From NCBI GenBank assembly GCA_017561935.1, contig JAFZBE010000034.1, positions 1-64,000 on the forward strand: 64,000 nucleotides of DNA, given 5' to 3'. Positions 15,375 to 24,998 of this stretch are shown here, one piece after another. Position 1 is the stretch's first letter. Each line of letters opens with the position of its first letter. Made by a program: the position numbers and the translations under genes. The stretch comes from Bacteroidales bacterium (GTDB taxonomy: Bacteria; Bacteroidota; Bacteroidia; Bacteroidales; UBA3663). The notes below the pieces were generated by a model. The model searched no databases and was not told the origin of the DNA. It saw nothing but the letters and a program-made list of their open reading frames with translations.

Positions 15375-16051
15375 TGAAAGGAGCTGATAATGGCTCTGTG
15401 TCAGCCGAACGCTTTAATGCAATTACACATCTGGTGGGCCTCTTCATGATGCTCGCCATCTCATGGGTTCTGATATGGTTCGGCTATACCAAGAACTGGG
15501 AGAATGCCTTCGGTGTAACCTTTTTCACCGTGGGCATGTTGCTGATGTATCTGGCATCGGTCACCTATCATTTTTGGAAACCAGGGACAAAAGGCAAGCT
15601 TATCCTGCGCAAGCTTGACCACATATCGATCTACATTTTGATAGCATCGAGCTATACGCCCATCTGCATGCAGCTGGTCGAAGATGACATGCTCGTCGAA
15701 GGATGGGTAAGCTTTGGCGTCATCTGGCTTCTTGCCATCCTTGGAGTCTTCTACAAGATATTCTGGTGGCTTCAGTATCCTCGTCTCTCCATCATCCTCT
15801 ATCTGATACTGGGATGGTCCATCCTCTTCTTTATTGATCCTGTACGACATTCTCTCACCTCCCTATCCCTATTATTAATATTTGCCGAAGGTGTGGTTTA
15901 CACCCTCGGCATATACTTCTTTATCAACGACCATACCAACCGTTATTTTCACGGCATCTGGCATATTTTCGTTATTCTGGGCACCCTATGTCATTGGGCA
16001 GCAGTCTTCGTCATGGCCTGGCCTTGGGAGACTGGACTATGGGCGAATTGA
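15371..16051 (+). CDS. Hemolysin III / PAQR family membrane protein
   Basis: This 226-residue protein has seven hydrophobic segments and the HlyIII motifs: RFNAITHLVG at the start, SVTYHFW, KLDHISIYILIASSYTP, and FHGIWHIFVILGTLCHW at the end. The conserved His residues are metal ligands in PAQR structures. The role in bacteria is unclear (lipid or membrane homeostasis); haemolytic activity should not be assumed. Its ATG overlaps the thrC stop (ATGATGA), so it is cotranscribed with the threonine operon though not obviously related. A start one codon later (15374) is equally possible. Confidence 0.9.
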   Translation: MMKGADNGSVSAERFNAITHLVGLFMMLAISWVLIWFGYTKNWENAFGVTFFTVGMLLMYLASVTYHFWKPGTKGKLILRKLDHISIYILIASSYTPICMQLVEDDMLVEGWVSFGVIWLLAILGVFYKIFWWLQYPRLSIILYLILGWSILFFIDPVRHSLTSLSLLLIFAEGVVYTLGIYFFINDHTNRYFHGIWHIFVILGTLCHWAAVFVMAWPWETGLWAN

Positions 16052-16053
16052 AA

Positions 16054-18006
16054 TCATTCCTGTTTCTTAATGACAGGGAGATAAACCAACGAAGCAGCAT
16101 CATGTTCGCAATGAATATTGATGACTGACTTCTGATACACGCTCTCATCACAAGTGTAGATATCGCAGAACGTCTGTGGATTGCGATCCACCAACGGAAA
16201 CCAAGTAGATTGTATCTGTATCATCAGTCGATGACCTGGCAGAAAACTATGAGCCACATCCGGCATCGCGAATCTGACATGTGTTAATTCTCCCGGCTCA
16301 AATGGCTTGGGATCGGCAAAGCTCTCCCGATATTTTCCACGCATTACCTCACCACGCACAAGCAACTGATATCCTGCCATGACTACATCAGGCAGATTCT
16401 CAGCATCTCCAAAAACAGACTGATAATAGAAATCGTCAGGATAAACATCGATGATCTTGACGATGAAGTCGGCATCTGTAGTACTGATATCCACTGCCAG
16501 GTCCACCTTCACTTCACCGGCAAGTTTCAAAGTATCTGTCAATACATCTGTCTTGAAGGTGAGCACATCAGGGCGCTGCGAAGCGAAACGCTGGTCATCG
16601 ATCATATAATCAGGAGAGATACGGCTTTCGGCCACAGCACGATAAGGAACAGGATGCATCGGGTCGCTCACATAACTCACCTTGGCATCCCTGAAATCAG
16701 GCTCCGAACTTGCAATCCTCCCGTCGGCAGTCAGATAGAACGGTGTTGGATTGACATTCTCCCAATCTGGCCATCCATCCTTATAGAACGTCCATCGATG
16801 GGTTCCACTATCGTAGATACGCGCACCAGAGATCGGTTTCTCGCCCTTTCCTTCAAGATAATAACTGAAAAAGGGATACTCGATGTTGTACATATAGTAT
16901 TCTCCTGTGCCTTCGGGTCCCAAATAATAGGCATTCCAGAATTCCGGAGCAACACTCCACCCGCCATGCTGCCAAGGCCCCTCGACAAGGTAGAGTTCCG
17001 TCGAAGGACTCTGCTCCTTGATTCCTTTATAGGTGGCGAAAGCACCGTAACAATCCTCCTTGTCGAACAATCCCCCGACGACCATTACCGCAGGCTTCAC
17101 ATCATGCAGATGACCTTCGGTGACAGTATGGCTTATCCAATACTCATCCCAATTCGGGTGCTCACGCATGATACGTAGATACTCAAGACTGTCGCCATAT
17201 GACTCACAGGCTTGACGATAAGTAGCAATGTCCAGAAAGTCGCCATAGAGGTCCTTATGAAATAGCTCCGGGAACTGAAGCGTCGTGACATCGGTGTTCG
17301 AGCGGACACGCTTGTTGTCGCATATATACTCGAAAAATGGCAGGAAACTCAATACCTCGCCCTGCATGAAGGCCCCGTTATGATGGAAATCATCACCATG
17401 GAACCAATCGGCCACCGGAGCCTGTGGTGATACAGCCTTGATGGCAGGATGCCCGGAGAGCGCAGCCATAGTGGCGAAAAAACCGGGATAGGAGATGCCC
17501 ATTACTCCGACGTTACCATTGTTATTGGTATTCCTAACGAGCCAATCCACGGTGTCGTAGGCATCGCTGGCTTCATCGGTTTGTCCGACGTTCTTCTTCT
17601 CTTTCTTATAAAGCTTTTTGTCCTCCTTGAATGGACGTATTTCCTCAAAATCCCCTTCCGAATGCCATTTGCCACGAACATCCTGGAATACAAGAATATA
17701 TTCAGCATCGATGTATGGCGCAAAAGTAAGCATCTGCAACTCGCCGTTGAAATCCTCGCCCGAAGGTCCGGCATTGTAGCATGTACGTGTCATCAGGACA
17801 GGGTGCTTCGCGGCCGTGTTGACAGGTTCATAAAGAAGGGTATGGAGTTTAACCCCATCACGCATCTTGATTTCCACCTCACGCTTCGTATAGTGTTCCT
17901 TAAGGAACTCCATGCTATGAGGATAGATTCGCTCCCTATTTTGTGCCAGAAGAGACGAATCAGATACGAACAGGATAATCCAGAGGATAAAAGCAAGTTT
18001 TCTCAT
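16054..18006 (-). CDS. Secreted CocE/NonD family alpha/beta-hydrolase
   Basis: This 650-residue protein has a signal peptide (cleavage probably after SSLLAQ, about residue 21). Next comes an alpha/beta-hydrolase of the X-Pro dipeptidyl-peptidase / alpha-amino-acid ester hydrolase type with nucleophile S172 in GVMGISYPGF. The likely acid is in GLFDKEDCYGAF and the His in VEGPWQHGGW. A C-terminal jelly-roll domain (about 430-645) is typical. It probably cleaves acyl or peptide bonds in the periplasm; the substrate is not predictable. It lies 9 bp after the phosphodiesterase gene in one operon and ends 2 bp from the convergent hemolysin III gene. Confidence 0.88.
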   Translation of the reverse strand: MRKLAFILWIILFVSDSSLLAQNRERIYPHSMEFLKEHYTKREVEIKMRDGVKLHTLLYEPVNTAAKHPVLMTRTCYNAGPSGEDFNGELQMLTFAPYIDAEYILVFQDVRGKWHSEGDFEEIRPFKEDKKLYKKEKKNVGQTDEASDAYDTVDWLVRNTNNNGNVGVMGISYPGFFATMAALSGHPAIKAVSPQAPVADWFHGDDFHHNGAFMQGEVLSFLPFFEYICDNKRVRSNTDVTTLQFPELFHKDLYGDFLDIATYRQACESYGDSLEYLRIMREHPNWDEYWISHTVTEGHLHDVKPAVMVVGGLFDKEDCYGAFATYKGIKEQSPSTELYLVEGPWQHGGWSVAPEFWNAYYLGPEGTGEYYMYNIEYPFFSYYLEGKGEKPISGARIYDSGTHRWTFYKDGWPDWENVNPTPFYLTADGRIASSEPDFRDAKVSYVSDPMHPVPYRAVAESRISPDYMIDDQRFASQRPDVLTFKTDVLTDTLKLAGEVKVDLAVDISTTDADFIVKIIDVYPDDFYYQSVFGDAENLPDVVMAGYQLLVRGEVMRGKYRESFADPKPFEPGELTHVRFAMPDVAHSFLPGHRLMIQIQSTWFPLVDRNPQTFCDIYTCDESVYQKSVINIHCEHDAASLVYLPVIKKQE

Positions 18007-18015
18007 AATTGATTG

Positions 18016-19254
18016 TTACTTCAAGATATCCTTGATATCCTCAAGGTTGCCGTCCATAGGAGCGGGCGTAATGCCAAGCAAGTGACACAACAAGGGATAG
18101 AGACAAACGTTCTGGAAAATCTCTTCCTTCACGTAACCTGATTTGAAATCCGGGCCGATGGCTCGGAAATTGACGTGCATGTCGGGGAAGAAGGGGTCGA
18201 AGCCATGTGTGCCTGTCGTCTCCTCGTATGTCTCGCCAACAACCCAACCTAAATCGGTATTGAGAATCACATCACCGATATTCTCGTTGGTGCCGAACTG
18301 AAGGTATGCGGGCACTTCGCTGCGACGCCAAGCGCGGAGATGAGGCACATCCTTGAGCGCATCGACGATACTGTCGGTGTAGTCGAGGACTATGCCATTG
18401 GCTTCGATCTTGTTGGCATCGAGCCAACTGGGAACAGAATAATCGACATGATGAATCCATTCGGGCTTTACATAGTCGGACAGACGAATGAGGCGTTCAG
18501 GCGATGTGCGTGTCATGCCATGATCGCTGGTGACGATGAAGTCAATCTGCTCGAAGAAGGGCAATGCCTGTAGGACGCCATACAGCTCACGCATCATCTT
18601 GTCCATCGTCTTCACAGCCTTACGTGTCTGAGGGGAATATGGCCCCTTGTCGTGACCCGTGGCATCGGGCTCGCTGAAATAAACCATTACGAGGTGTGGA
18701 CGAACAGCTTCGGGCAGGGTAAGGAGTCGTTTCACTTCGGCAATGCGCTGGTCGAAAGGCATCAGGTTCTCGTCATATTTATGATAGACGTATGGACGAA
18801 TACCCTGTATCTCGACTTCCGATCCAGGCCAATAGATGATACCGGCATTGATGCCATTCTTTTGTGCCGTAATCCAAATGGGTTCGCCTCCGTAGAATGC
18901 GCCGTCGAACTTTGTCTCAGGGTTGCTGAGGCTGAAACGTCGTCCGGTCTTCCGCTCGGTGAAGTTGTTGGCTATGATGCCATGATGGTCAGGCACTAGA
19001 CCAGTAGCAAGGGTATAGTGGTTAGGGAAAGTCTTGCTGGGATATGACGGTCGCATACGAGCATCTACCCCAGCATGTGCCAGACTGTCGAGGAATGGTG
19101 TCTCGTACATCAGGTTATAATCCCAGCGGAATCCATCCATACTGACAACTACCAGATAGCGGTCGTTCCTGGGCTGTTGTATTTGACCTTGACCGATAGT
19201 CGTACCGCAAGCCACAAGGATCAGCGAAAGAAGAAATAGGAGTGTTTTTTTCAT
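18016..19254 (-). CDS. Ectonucleotide pyrophosphatase/phosphodiesterase-like lipoprotein
   Basis: This 412-residue alkaline-phosphatase-superfamily enzyme has a lipobox ending LVAC16. D40 (VVVSMDGFRWDY) and the nucleophile T75 with N78 in SYPSKTFPNHY match the NPP family. Later metal ligands are in YFSEPDATGHDKGP and TSDHGM. NPP enzymes hydrolyse nucleotide or lipid phosphodiesters. The start at 19254 begins the lipoprotein signal; the 14 codons upstream run into the promoter. It is the first gene of a two-gene operon with the CocE-like hydrolase. Confidence 0.9.
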   Translation of the reverse strand: MKKTLLFLLSLILVACGTTIGQGQIQQPRNDRYLVVVSMDGFRWDYNLMYETPFLDSLAHAGVDARMRPSYPSKTFPNHYTLATGLVPDHHGIIANNFTERKTGRRFSLSNPETKFDGAFYGGEPIWITAQKNGINAGIIYWPGSEVEIQGIRPYVYHKYDENLMPFDQRIAEVKRLLTLPEAVRPHLVMVYFSEPDATGHDKGPYSPQTRKAVKTMDKMMRELYGVLQALPFFEQIDFIVTSDHGMTRTSPERLIRLSDYVKPEWIHHVDYSVPSWLDANKIEANGIVLDYTDSIVDALKDVPHLRAWRRSEVPAYLQFGTNENIGDVILNTDLGWVVGETYEETTGTHGFDPFFPDMHVNFRAIGPDFKSGYVKEEIFQNVCLYPLLCHLLGITPAPMDGNLEDIKDILK

Positions 19255-19282
19255 AGAAGCAATAGTATTGGTTTTGCAGCTG

Positions 19283-19314
19283 CAAAGATAAGGCATTTTA
19301 CTGACAAATACAAA
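19283..19314 (-). promoter_or_regulatory. Promoter of the phosphodiesterase-hydrolase operon
   Basis: On the minus strand, TTTG (19314-19311), a 20-nt spacer and TATCTTTG (19290-19283) match the Bacteroidetes consensus exactly. The start would be near 19276, about 22 nt before the ATG. Confidence 0.7.
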
Positions 19315-19321
19315 TATTTGG

Positions 19322-19361
19322 ACGAAAAAATAAAGCCACCCGAGAAAAACCCGGATGGCTT
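19322..19361 (-). terminator. Rho-independent terminator after the BACON lipoprotein gene
   Basis: On the minus strand, AAGCCATCCG pairs with CGGGTGGCTT (one G-U pair) and is followed by TATTTTTTCG. It lies 24 bp past the stop of the 19385-20944 gene and separates that operon from the next promoter. Confidence 0.75.
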
Positions 19362-19384
19362 ATGATAAAGAATGAGGTGATTAA

Positions 19385-20944
19385 TTACTCAGTTGGTGCT
19401 TCTTCTTTTGAGAAGAACATGCCTACGCCCTCAATAAGTCCCTTATAAGAAGTCTTGTAAGCAACGATAGTAATCTTATCTCCTTCGACAATACCAAGAT
19501 TGCCGAAGGTGCCCTTACTGCCACCCCAGCCTTCAGTTACACCGTAAATGTAAACTGAGCCGGTTTCATCGGTAAGGTTGAAGTTACCATACTGCTCGAG
19601 GTCATACTTCGTGCCATCACCAATCGATGGACCAACAGTACCAGAAATCATGTAATAGACTTCCTTGCTGTCTTCCTTTGCGATGAAGTCAGCAATCGAA
19701 ACCTCGGTTACTGCATACTTCACCTCCTCGAAGGTGGCTGAGCCCATCTGTGGAGTTTCCTTGTAAGAGGTACGCTTACCCACAACGGTAACGATATCAC
19801 CGACCTTGGCACCGGCCTCGATGAAGCCTTCAGCACGATAGATCAATACCTCGCCAGAGTAGTCACGCAGGTAGAAGCTCTTACCCTGCTTGTCGCTGGT
19901 GTAGAGTTCGGTGATGATACCCGTGATACGATACTGGGAATCATCTTCAGCGGCAGCAAGGAATTCCGATACAGGAACTTCCATAATAGCACCCTTCTGG
20001 ACGATAGCCTGCTCGGCGGTGTAGGTCTTCTTGCCATCGGTGGTCACAAACGAAACAGTAGTGCTTCGATCGCCACCGGCATTGGGAGCAGCAAGGAGAG
20101 TAACGATATTCGTGTTACCCTTAATCTCGATACCCGTAACCGAGAGCCACGACTTAGCTGCCTCAGGAATGTTGACAGTCACACCATTGGCCTTGTTGGT
20201 AAGGTATGCCTTGATCTCACCGCCTTCGAGAGGCAGCTCGTTCGACTTGACGCCAGCCACATAGGTCGAATCGCACTTGATGAGCGACTTGTTGACGCTG
20301 ATGAAGGTGGCATCAACGAGCTCAACAGTACCATTGTAAGTGGTCTTTGGACCCTCAACAGTAACTTCGTCACCTACTTCGATGTTGAAGCTTGACCAGT
20401 TGTAGGCACCCTTGGCATCAACAGTACCATAGATATATACAGAGCCTGTGCCATCGTTGATGTAGAAGTTGCCATAGTTAGTGTTGGCAATGCCTGTACA
20501 GATGCCACGGATACGGTATGTAACGCCATCTGCACCAGCAATCACTTCAGCGCAAGTAGAGATAGGCAGCTCGCGCTTCTCGGTCTGCTGAAGAAGGTTG
20601 ATACGCTGTGTCTTACCATTGCATACAATAGCGACAGTACCACTCTGTGTATCTTTGGCAGGACCAGCAGTGAAGGTTACTGTGGTCTGACCTGCACCAC
20701 CCGACATAGGGCTGATGGTGACCCATTCAGGAATAGCGAAGGATTTATCGTTCTGGAACGCCCAGCTATCGGTGGCATTCACCGTGATGGTGGTAGAGCT
20801 GCCAGCAGCATCAAACGTCACGTATGACGATGAAACCTGTATCTCGTCGAGCAGCGTAACCTTGTCGTCATCATCACAACTTACGCAAGCGCCAACGGTA
20901 GTGATTGCTGCAAGTGCAATCAGAAGATATTTGTGGAGTTTCAT
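19385..20944 (-). CDS. BACON-domain surface lipoprotein with three OB-fold-like repeats
   Basis: This 519-residue lipoprotein has a lipobox at C20 (TTVGAC) or C23, followed by DDDDK; the acidic run fits a Bacteroidetes surface-export signal. A BACON-type beta-sandwich spans about residues 35-120. Three repeats of an OB-fold-like unit follow (about 130-215, 325-415 and 420-510). They share the pattern FYxxDxTGxVxIY and VGDxVTVxGxxTSY. A second BACON-like stretch lies between repeats 1 and 2. OB-folds of this kind are often nucleic-acid or sugar binders. It is 12 bp after the receptor gene and is probably its surface partner; the ligand is unknown. Confidence 0.8.
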   Translation of the reverse strand: MKLHKYLLIALAAITTVGACVSCDDDDKVTLLDEIQVSSSYVTFDAAGSSTTITVNATDSWAFQNDKSFAIPEWVTISPMSGGAGQTTVTFTAGPAKDTQSGTVAIVCNGKTQRINLLQQTEKRELPISTCAEVIAGADGVTYRIRGICTGIANTNYGNFYINDGTGSVYIYGTVDAKGAYNWSSFNIEVGDEVTVEGPKTTYNGTVELVDATFISVNKSLIKCDSTYVAGVKSNELPLEGGEIKAYLTNKANGVTVNIPEAAKSWLSVTGIEIKGNTNIVTLLAAPNAGGDRSTTVSFVTTDGKKTYTAEQAIVQKGAIMEVPVSEFLAAAEDDSQYRITGIITELYTSDKQGKSFYLRDYSGEVLIYRAEGFIEAGAKVGDIVTVVGKRTSYKETPQMGSATFEEVKYAVTEVSIADFIAKEDSKEVYYMISGTVGPSIGDGTKYDLEQYGNFNLTDETGSVYIYGVTEGWGGSKGTFGNLGIVEGDKITIVAYKTSYKGLIEGVGMFFSKEEAPTE

Positions 20945-20956
20945 AGATGTATAACC

Positions 20957-23900
20957 TTAATTAAATGTATATTTGATACCGATTGACATATACCAGCACT
21001 GACCAAGGCTATAGTTAGGAGTAAAGGTCTCCGTCTCGCCATTGATCACATCCGGTGTAGAGAAGGTAGCGTAGCCGTCAGCATCCACACCCTCGTACTT
21101 GAGGATACGTGCCTCGGTGCCAATCTCAGGATTGAGCCACTTGGCAACGCCCCACTTGTTGTTGAAGAGGTTCATCACGTTCTTGATGTCGGCGCTGAGG
21201 GTGATCATGTTCTTCTGACCAGCTACCTTGAACTTGAAGTCATGCTTGTAGCTGAAGTCCAAACGTTGGAGCCATGGAGTATAGATGCTGTAAGCCTCCG
21301 AATACTTGCCCTGATGACTGGAAAGGTAACTGTCCTCATGAACGTAAGCCATGAAGCGGTCGCGGTCGTCGTCGCTGACGAAACGCATCTGGCCGTTCTT
21401 AACCTCCTCATCGGTTGGGATATAGATGGCATCGTAGTTATAACCGTCACCATTCATATCGTTGATCATCATGTACGAATAGTTGTAACCGCCACGCGTA
21501 GCCTCATAAATGAAGCTATAGTGGTTGCCACTCTTGTCGTTGATGGTGGCAGAAGCTACAACACGGTCAGGAGTAACATACTGCGAGTTGTGAACCGGGA
21601 TGTTGTTCGGGCCCTCATAGGTGGGCACATAGGTAAATGCTGACTCGGCAGCAGAACCTGGCATACCAGTCACTTCCTTGTTGGCAGTATGAGTGTAAGC
21701 AGCCATCAAGTCGATCCACTCAGCGGGCTTGGCGTTGAGAGTGGTGCTGAACGACCATCCGTAGCCACGGCTGGTGTTCTCAAGGATGAATGCTTTGGTG
21801 TTGGTACGGAAACCAGCAGGATAGATAGGACGGTTGTCAACGCCGTTGAAGCGAGCAAAGCCACCCACACTAGGAATAGCCCAGTCGGAGATAGATACCA
21901 GATTGATAGCCTTGTTGTAGATACCCTCGACAGTTACCGACATTGGGAATCCGACAGGGATCTGATAGTCAACGGCCAACGAGGTCTTCCAAACCTGTGG
22001 AAGCTTGAAGTTGGTGTCAACGCCGCAGATCGAAGATGGCTTCGTGCCCTTATCTGGCGTAATGGTGGCAGGATAGCCGAGGCTGATGAGTTTGTCGCGA
22101 AGAGCGGCGATAGTAGGCTTGCCATTCGAATCGGTCACAAGACCGCCTGCAAAGGTATCCATCGAGAAGCCGCGCTTAGCAGCCTCGCTGGCATTGATAG
22201 CAGCCTGATACTGTACCATACCTGAATTGGTAGGCATATTGGTGAAGAATACGAGAGGCAGGTTACCCTGGAAGAGACCTGTACCGCCACGGAGCTTGAG
22301 GCGCTGGTCGCCAAACAAGTCGTAGGTGAAGCCGACACGTGGAGAAATGGTCACGTGCATGTCGGGCCAACGACCGGTATCGACATGACGCTCGGTGCCA
22401 TCAGCCTTATAATAGGTAAGATCATAGATAGCTTGGTTGGTCATAAGGTCACCCTCGTCGAAGAAGAGGCCGTCAAAACGGATACCAGCAGTAACATTAA
22501 GTTTCTCGTTCACGTTCCACTCATCCTGCAAATAGAGACCTACAGTGTGCTGCTGCACACGGGCAGCAGGATTGTCTTCGCCATCATAGCCATAGGTGAG
22601 GCAGACAACATCGGGGGTAGCACCACTGAGGAAATCCTCCACGCTGTTGTAGCGATAGTAACCCGTACCATTACGCATATATGCGTTGTCGGCCATCTTG
22701 TACTCATACTTAAAACCAGCTGTGAACTTGTGGGCGCCCCAGAAGTAGGTGACGTCATCCTTCACGTTGAAAACCTTGTCGTGTACGCCGTTGTTCCAAG
22801 TGAAGAGCTCATAACCGAGAGCCATGTAGATCTGGTCATTCCCCTGATAGGGTTTCTTGATGTCGATGTGGGGGAACTCGTCAGAGTTGGAGCCACGGAC
22901 ATCGTTCTTTTGAGAATAGGTGGCGATGAACTGGTTGGAGAGGTTGTCAGTGAAGCGGCTGTTCAAGTCGAACGACCACGAATGCACGATGTTCTCCATC
23001 GAATAGAGTGTGTTGGCAAAAGCCATCGAATACTGGCCGATACGGGAACCTGACATACGTGTGCCACCATCCATCGAAGAAGCGTTGGTATTGTTCCAGA
23101 CATTGTTCTTCGTATAGTTGTAGCGTACAGCCACGTGATGATTGGTGGTGATATTCCAGTCGAGACGAATCAGGAACTTGGTGTTCTCTTCATCTGCAGG
23201 ATAGTCGGTATAGGAACCTGTGTCGTAACCGTACTTGCTCTTCACGAAGTCCGAAACAGTCTTCATATCGGACTGAGTGGTACGTGAGATGTAGTTGGTA
23301 GCATCCATCACGCCATCTGTCGAAGCACGCCAACGATTGACTACGGTTGGAGTCTTGATCTGCTCGAAATTAGTGAAGAAGAAGAGCTTGTTCTTAATGA
23401 TGGGGCCGCCTAACGTAAAGCCATAAGTAGTCTGGCGGCTCTTGTCACGAGCACCAGAGAACTGCACACCACGCACGGCGTCACCCTGCATGTTCTCGTT
23501 CTTGTGATAGACGTAGGCGCTGGCCTTGAACGTGTTGGTACCCGACTTGGTAATGGCATTCACACCACCACCCACGAAGTCGGTCTGACGTACGTCGTAA
23601 GGAGAAACGACAACCTGGAGCTCCTGGATGGCATCGATAGAGATTGGGTTGCCACCACCTGGGAGGTTAGAGCTAAGACCGAAGTCGTTGTTGAAGCTGG
23701 CGCCATCGACGGTGAAGTTGGCCGTACGACCATCGGTGCCGGCGAAGCTCATGCCGTTGCCACCGTAAGGTGACAGACGTGTGAAGTCGGTCAAGCCGCG
23801 GTTCACAGTTGGCATGTTCTCAATCTGGCTCAAGTTGATGTTGGTAGTTGCACCGGTCTTGACACTATTGAACTTTGTGCCAGAGCCTACTACTACAACC

Positions 23901-24244
23901 TCGTCGAGGAGATCGGTATCCTCCGAGAGCTTGGTGTTAAGGTTGAAGGTCTCACCGAGTTCGAGAGAAATGTTCTCGAACTTCTGAGTCTTCGCACCCA
24001 CATACGAGATAATTACCTCATAAGGGCCGCCGACACGCATACCGCGGATGGCATAAGCACCCTTTTCGTTGGTAATCGTACCATAACGGGTACCTGAAGG
24101 AACATGGATAGCTTGCACAGTCACACCAATCACCGGACCAAGGTCATCGGTGATGATACCCGACAACGCCGAGGTGGTGACCTGTGCCATAAGCATCACG
24201 CTCGAAACAAGCGCCATTACTAAGGTCAGTAATGATTTCTTCAT
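20957..24244 (-). CDS. TonB-dependent outer-membrane receptor (Oar-like)
   Basis: This 1095-residue protein has a signal peptide (MKKSLLTLVMALVSSVMLMAQ), a carboxypeptidase-regulatory-like domain (about 25-105), a plug domain with LLDEVVVVGSGTKF (about 113-126) and a large 22-strand-type barrel. The N-domain and the SGTNTFKASAYVYHKNE region resemble Oar-type receptors more than SusC. It would import a large substrate with TonB energy. It is paired downstream with a surface lipoprotein that is not SusD-like, so this is not a standard polysaccharide-utilisation pair. Confidence 0.9.
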   Translation of the reverse strand: MKKSLLTLVMALVSSVMLMAQVTTSALSGIITDDLGPVIGVTVQAIHVPSGTRYGTITNEKGAYAIRGMRVGGPYEVIISYVGAKTQKFENISLELGETFNLNTKLSEDTDLLDEVVVVGSGTKFNSVKTGATTNINLSQIENMPTVNRGLTDFTRLSPYGGNGMSFAGTDGRTANFTVDGASFNNDFGLSSNLPGGGNPISIDAIQELQVVVSPYDVRQTDFVGGGVNAITKSGTNTFKASAYVYHKNENMQGDAVRGVQFSGARDKSRQTTYGFTLGGPIIKNKLFFFTNFEQIKTPTVVNRWRASTDGVMDATNYISRTTQSDMKTVSDFVKSKYGYDTGSYTDYPADEENTKFLIRLDWNITTNHHVAVRYNYTKNNVWNNTNASSMDGGTRMSGSRIGQYSMAFANTLYSMENIVHSWSFDLNSRFTDNLSNQFIATYSQKNDVRGSNSDEFPHIDIKKPYQGNDQIYMALGYELFTWNNGVHDKVFNVKDDVTYFWGAHKFTAGFKYEYKMADNAYMRNGTGYYRYNSVEDFLSGATPDVVCLTYGYDGEDNPAARVQQHTVGLYLQDEWNVNEKLNVTAGIRFDGLFFDEGDLMTNQAIYDLTYYKADGTERHVDTGRWPDMHVTISPRVGFTYDLFGDQRLKLRGGTGLFQGNLPLVFFTNMPTNSGMVQYQAAINASEAAKRGFSMDTFAGGLVTDSNGKPTIAALRDKLISLGYPATITPDKGTKPSSICGVDTNFKLPQVWKTSLAVDYQIPVGFPMSVTVEGIYNKAINLVSISDWAIPSVGGFARFNGVDNRPIYPAGFRTNTKAFILENTSRGYGWSFSTTLNAKPAEWIDLMAAYTHTANKEVTGMPGSAAESAFTYVPTYEGPNNIPVHNSQYVTPDRVVASATINDKSGNHYSFIYEATRGGYNYSYMMINDMNGDGYNYDAIYIPTDEEVKNGQMRFVSDDDRDRFMAYVHEDSYLSSHQGKYSEAYSIYTPWLQRLDFSYKHDFKFKVAGQKNMITLSADIKNVMNLFNNKWGVAKWLNPEIGTEARILKYEGVDADGYATFSTPDVINGETETFTPNYSLGQCWYMSIGIKYTFN

Positions 24245-24366
24245 TTTGTTGTTGTTTAAAATTGTTTGTATTAAGAGTTATAGATGTGCTGAAACATTTC
24301 TTACCTTAAAAACTCAACATTGGGGGACGAATGAAGACAAGTCCCACGTTCTGTTCTATTACGGCG

Positions 24367-24374
24367 CAAAGATA
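24367..24374 (-). promoter_or_regulatory. Promoter -7 box of the TonB receptor operon
   Basis: TATCTTTG on the minus strand (24374-24367) matches TAnnTTTG. Initiation near 24360 gives a leader of about 115 nt with a small hairpin. No -33 TTTG is present at the usual spacing, so the promoter may need an activator, for example an ECF sigma factor or a two-component system. Confidence 0.5.
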
Positions 24375-24489
24375 ATCAATTTCTATGACATTCTTGCTGA
24401 TTTCAGGTCTTGCAGCTAAAAATTTTAACACTTTTGTGAATACAATTGTTAATTTTAAGGATTTAGGATGCAATTAACAGAGTGATGAG

Positions 24490-24507
24490 TATATACTATA
24501 GTATATA
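24490..24507. repeat. 18-bp perfect AT palindrome
   Basis: TATATACTATAGTATATA equals its own reverse complement. It sits between the receptor promoter and the rplT terminator. It could be an operator for the receptor operon (about 120 bp upstream of its box) or a chance AT-rich feature. Confidence 0.4.
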
Positions 24508-24513
24508 AACATG

Positions 24514-24545
24514 AAAACCGCCCATTCTCGGACGAGAATGAGCGG
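24514..24545 (-). terminator. Rho-independent terminator of infC-rpmI-rplT
   Basis: On the minus strand a 13-bp stem (24545-24533 with 24530-24518, one G-U pair) is followed by TTTTCAT. It lies 11 bp after the rplT stop. Confidence 0.8.
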
Positions 24546-24555
24546 GGATTTCGAA

Positions 24556-24903
24556 TCAATTCTTGACTTTGTCAACAATTGCCTTGAAGGCTTCCGGATG
24601 ATTCATACCGAGGTCAGCGAGGACCTTACGGTTGATGTCGATGCCGTTAGCATGAAGAAGACCCATGAGCTTGGAATAGCTGAGACCCTCAAGGCGGGCA
24701 GCTGCGTTAATACGCTGAATCCAAAGAGCACGGAAGTTGCGCTTCTTGGCGCGACGATCGCGGAATGCATAAGTCAAACCTTTCTCCCAGGTATTCTTAG
24801 CAACGGTCCACACATTCTTGCGGGCACCAATGTAACCTCTTGTGAGGTGGAGAATCTTCTTGCGTCTTGCACGTGACGCTACGTGATTTACCGAACGTGG
24901 CAT
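24556..24903 (-). CDS. rplT: 50S ribosomal protein L20
   Basis: This 115-residue basic protein has the L20 N-terminal sequence [16 protein letters not shown] and the conserved [23 protein letters not shown]. It binds 23S rRNA early in large-subunit assembly, and in many bacteria it represses its own operon. It is the last gene of infC-rpmI-rplT and is followed by a strong terminator. The 95-bp gap after rpmI could hold a regulatory structure, but I cannot show one. Confidence 0.97.
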   Translation of the reverse strand: MPRSVNHVASRARRKKILHLTRGYIGARKNVWTVAKNTWEKGLTYAFRDRRAKKRNFRALWIQRINAAARLEGLSYSKLMGLLHANGIDINRKVLADLGMNHPEAFKAIVDKVKN

Positions 24904-24998
24904 AGTGTAAAAGTTTTTTTAAACGCCGCGGGGCACGAGACCCACTTAATACAGCTGTTTGGTTAATAGATGTGAGAAAAGACTGGAAGAACCCTTGA

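Larger units (their letters stand above)
24245..24555. other. 311-bp intergenic region: receptor promoter/leader, palindrome and rplT terminator
   Basis: From left to right it holds the receptor gene's leader, a GGGAC/GTCCC hairpin (24323-24346 area), the -7 box at 24367-24374, an AT-rich stretch, an 18-bp perfect palindrome (24490-24507) and the terminator of rplT (24514-24545). No gene was seen. Confidence 0.7.

Noticed and set aside
15371..16051. Hemolysin/toxin role for the HlyIII protein
   Set aside because: The family name is historical; the sequence shows a PAQR-type membrane protein and nothing toxin-specific.
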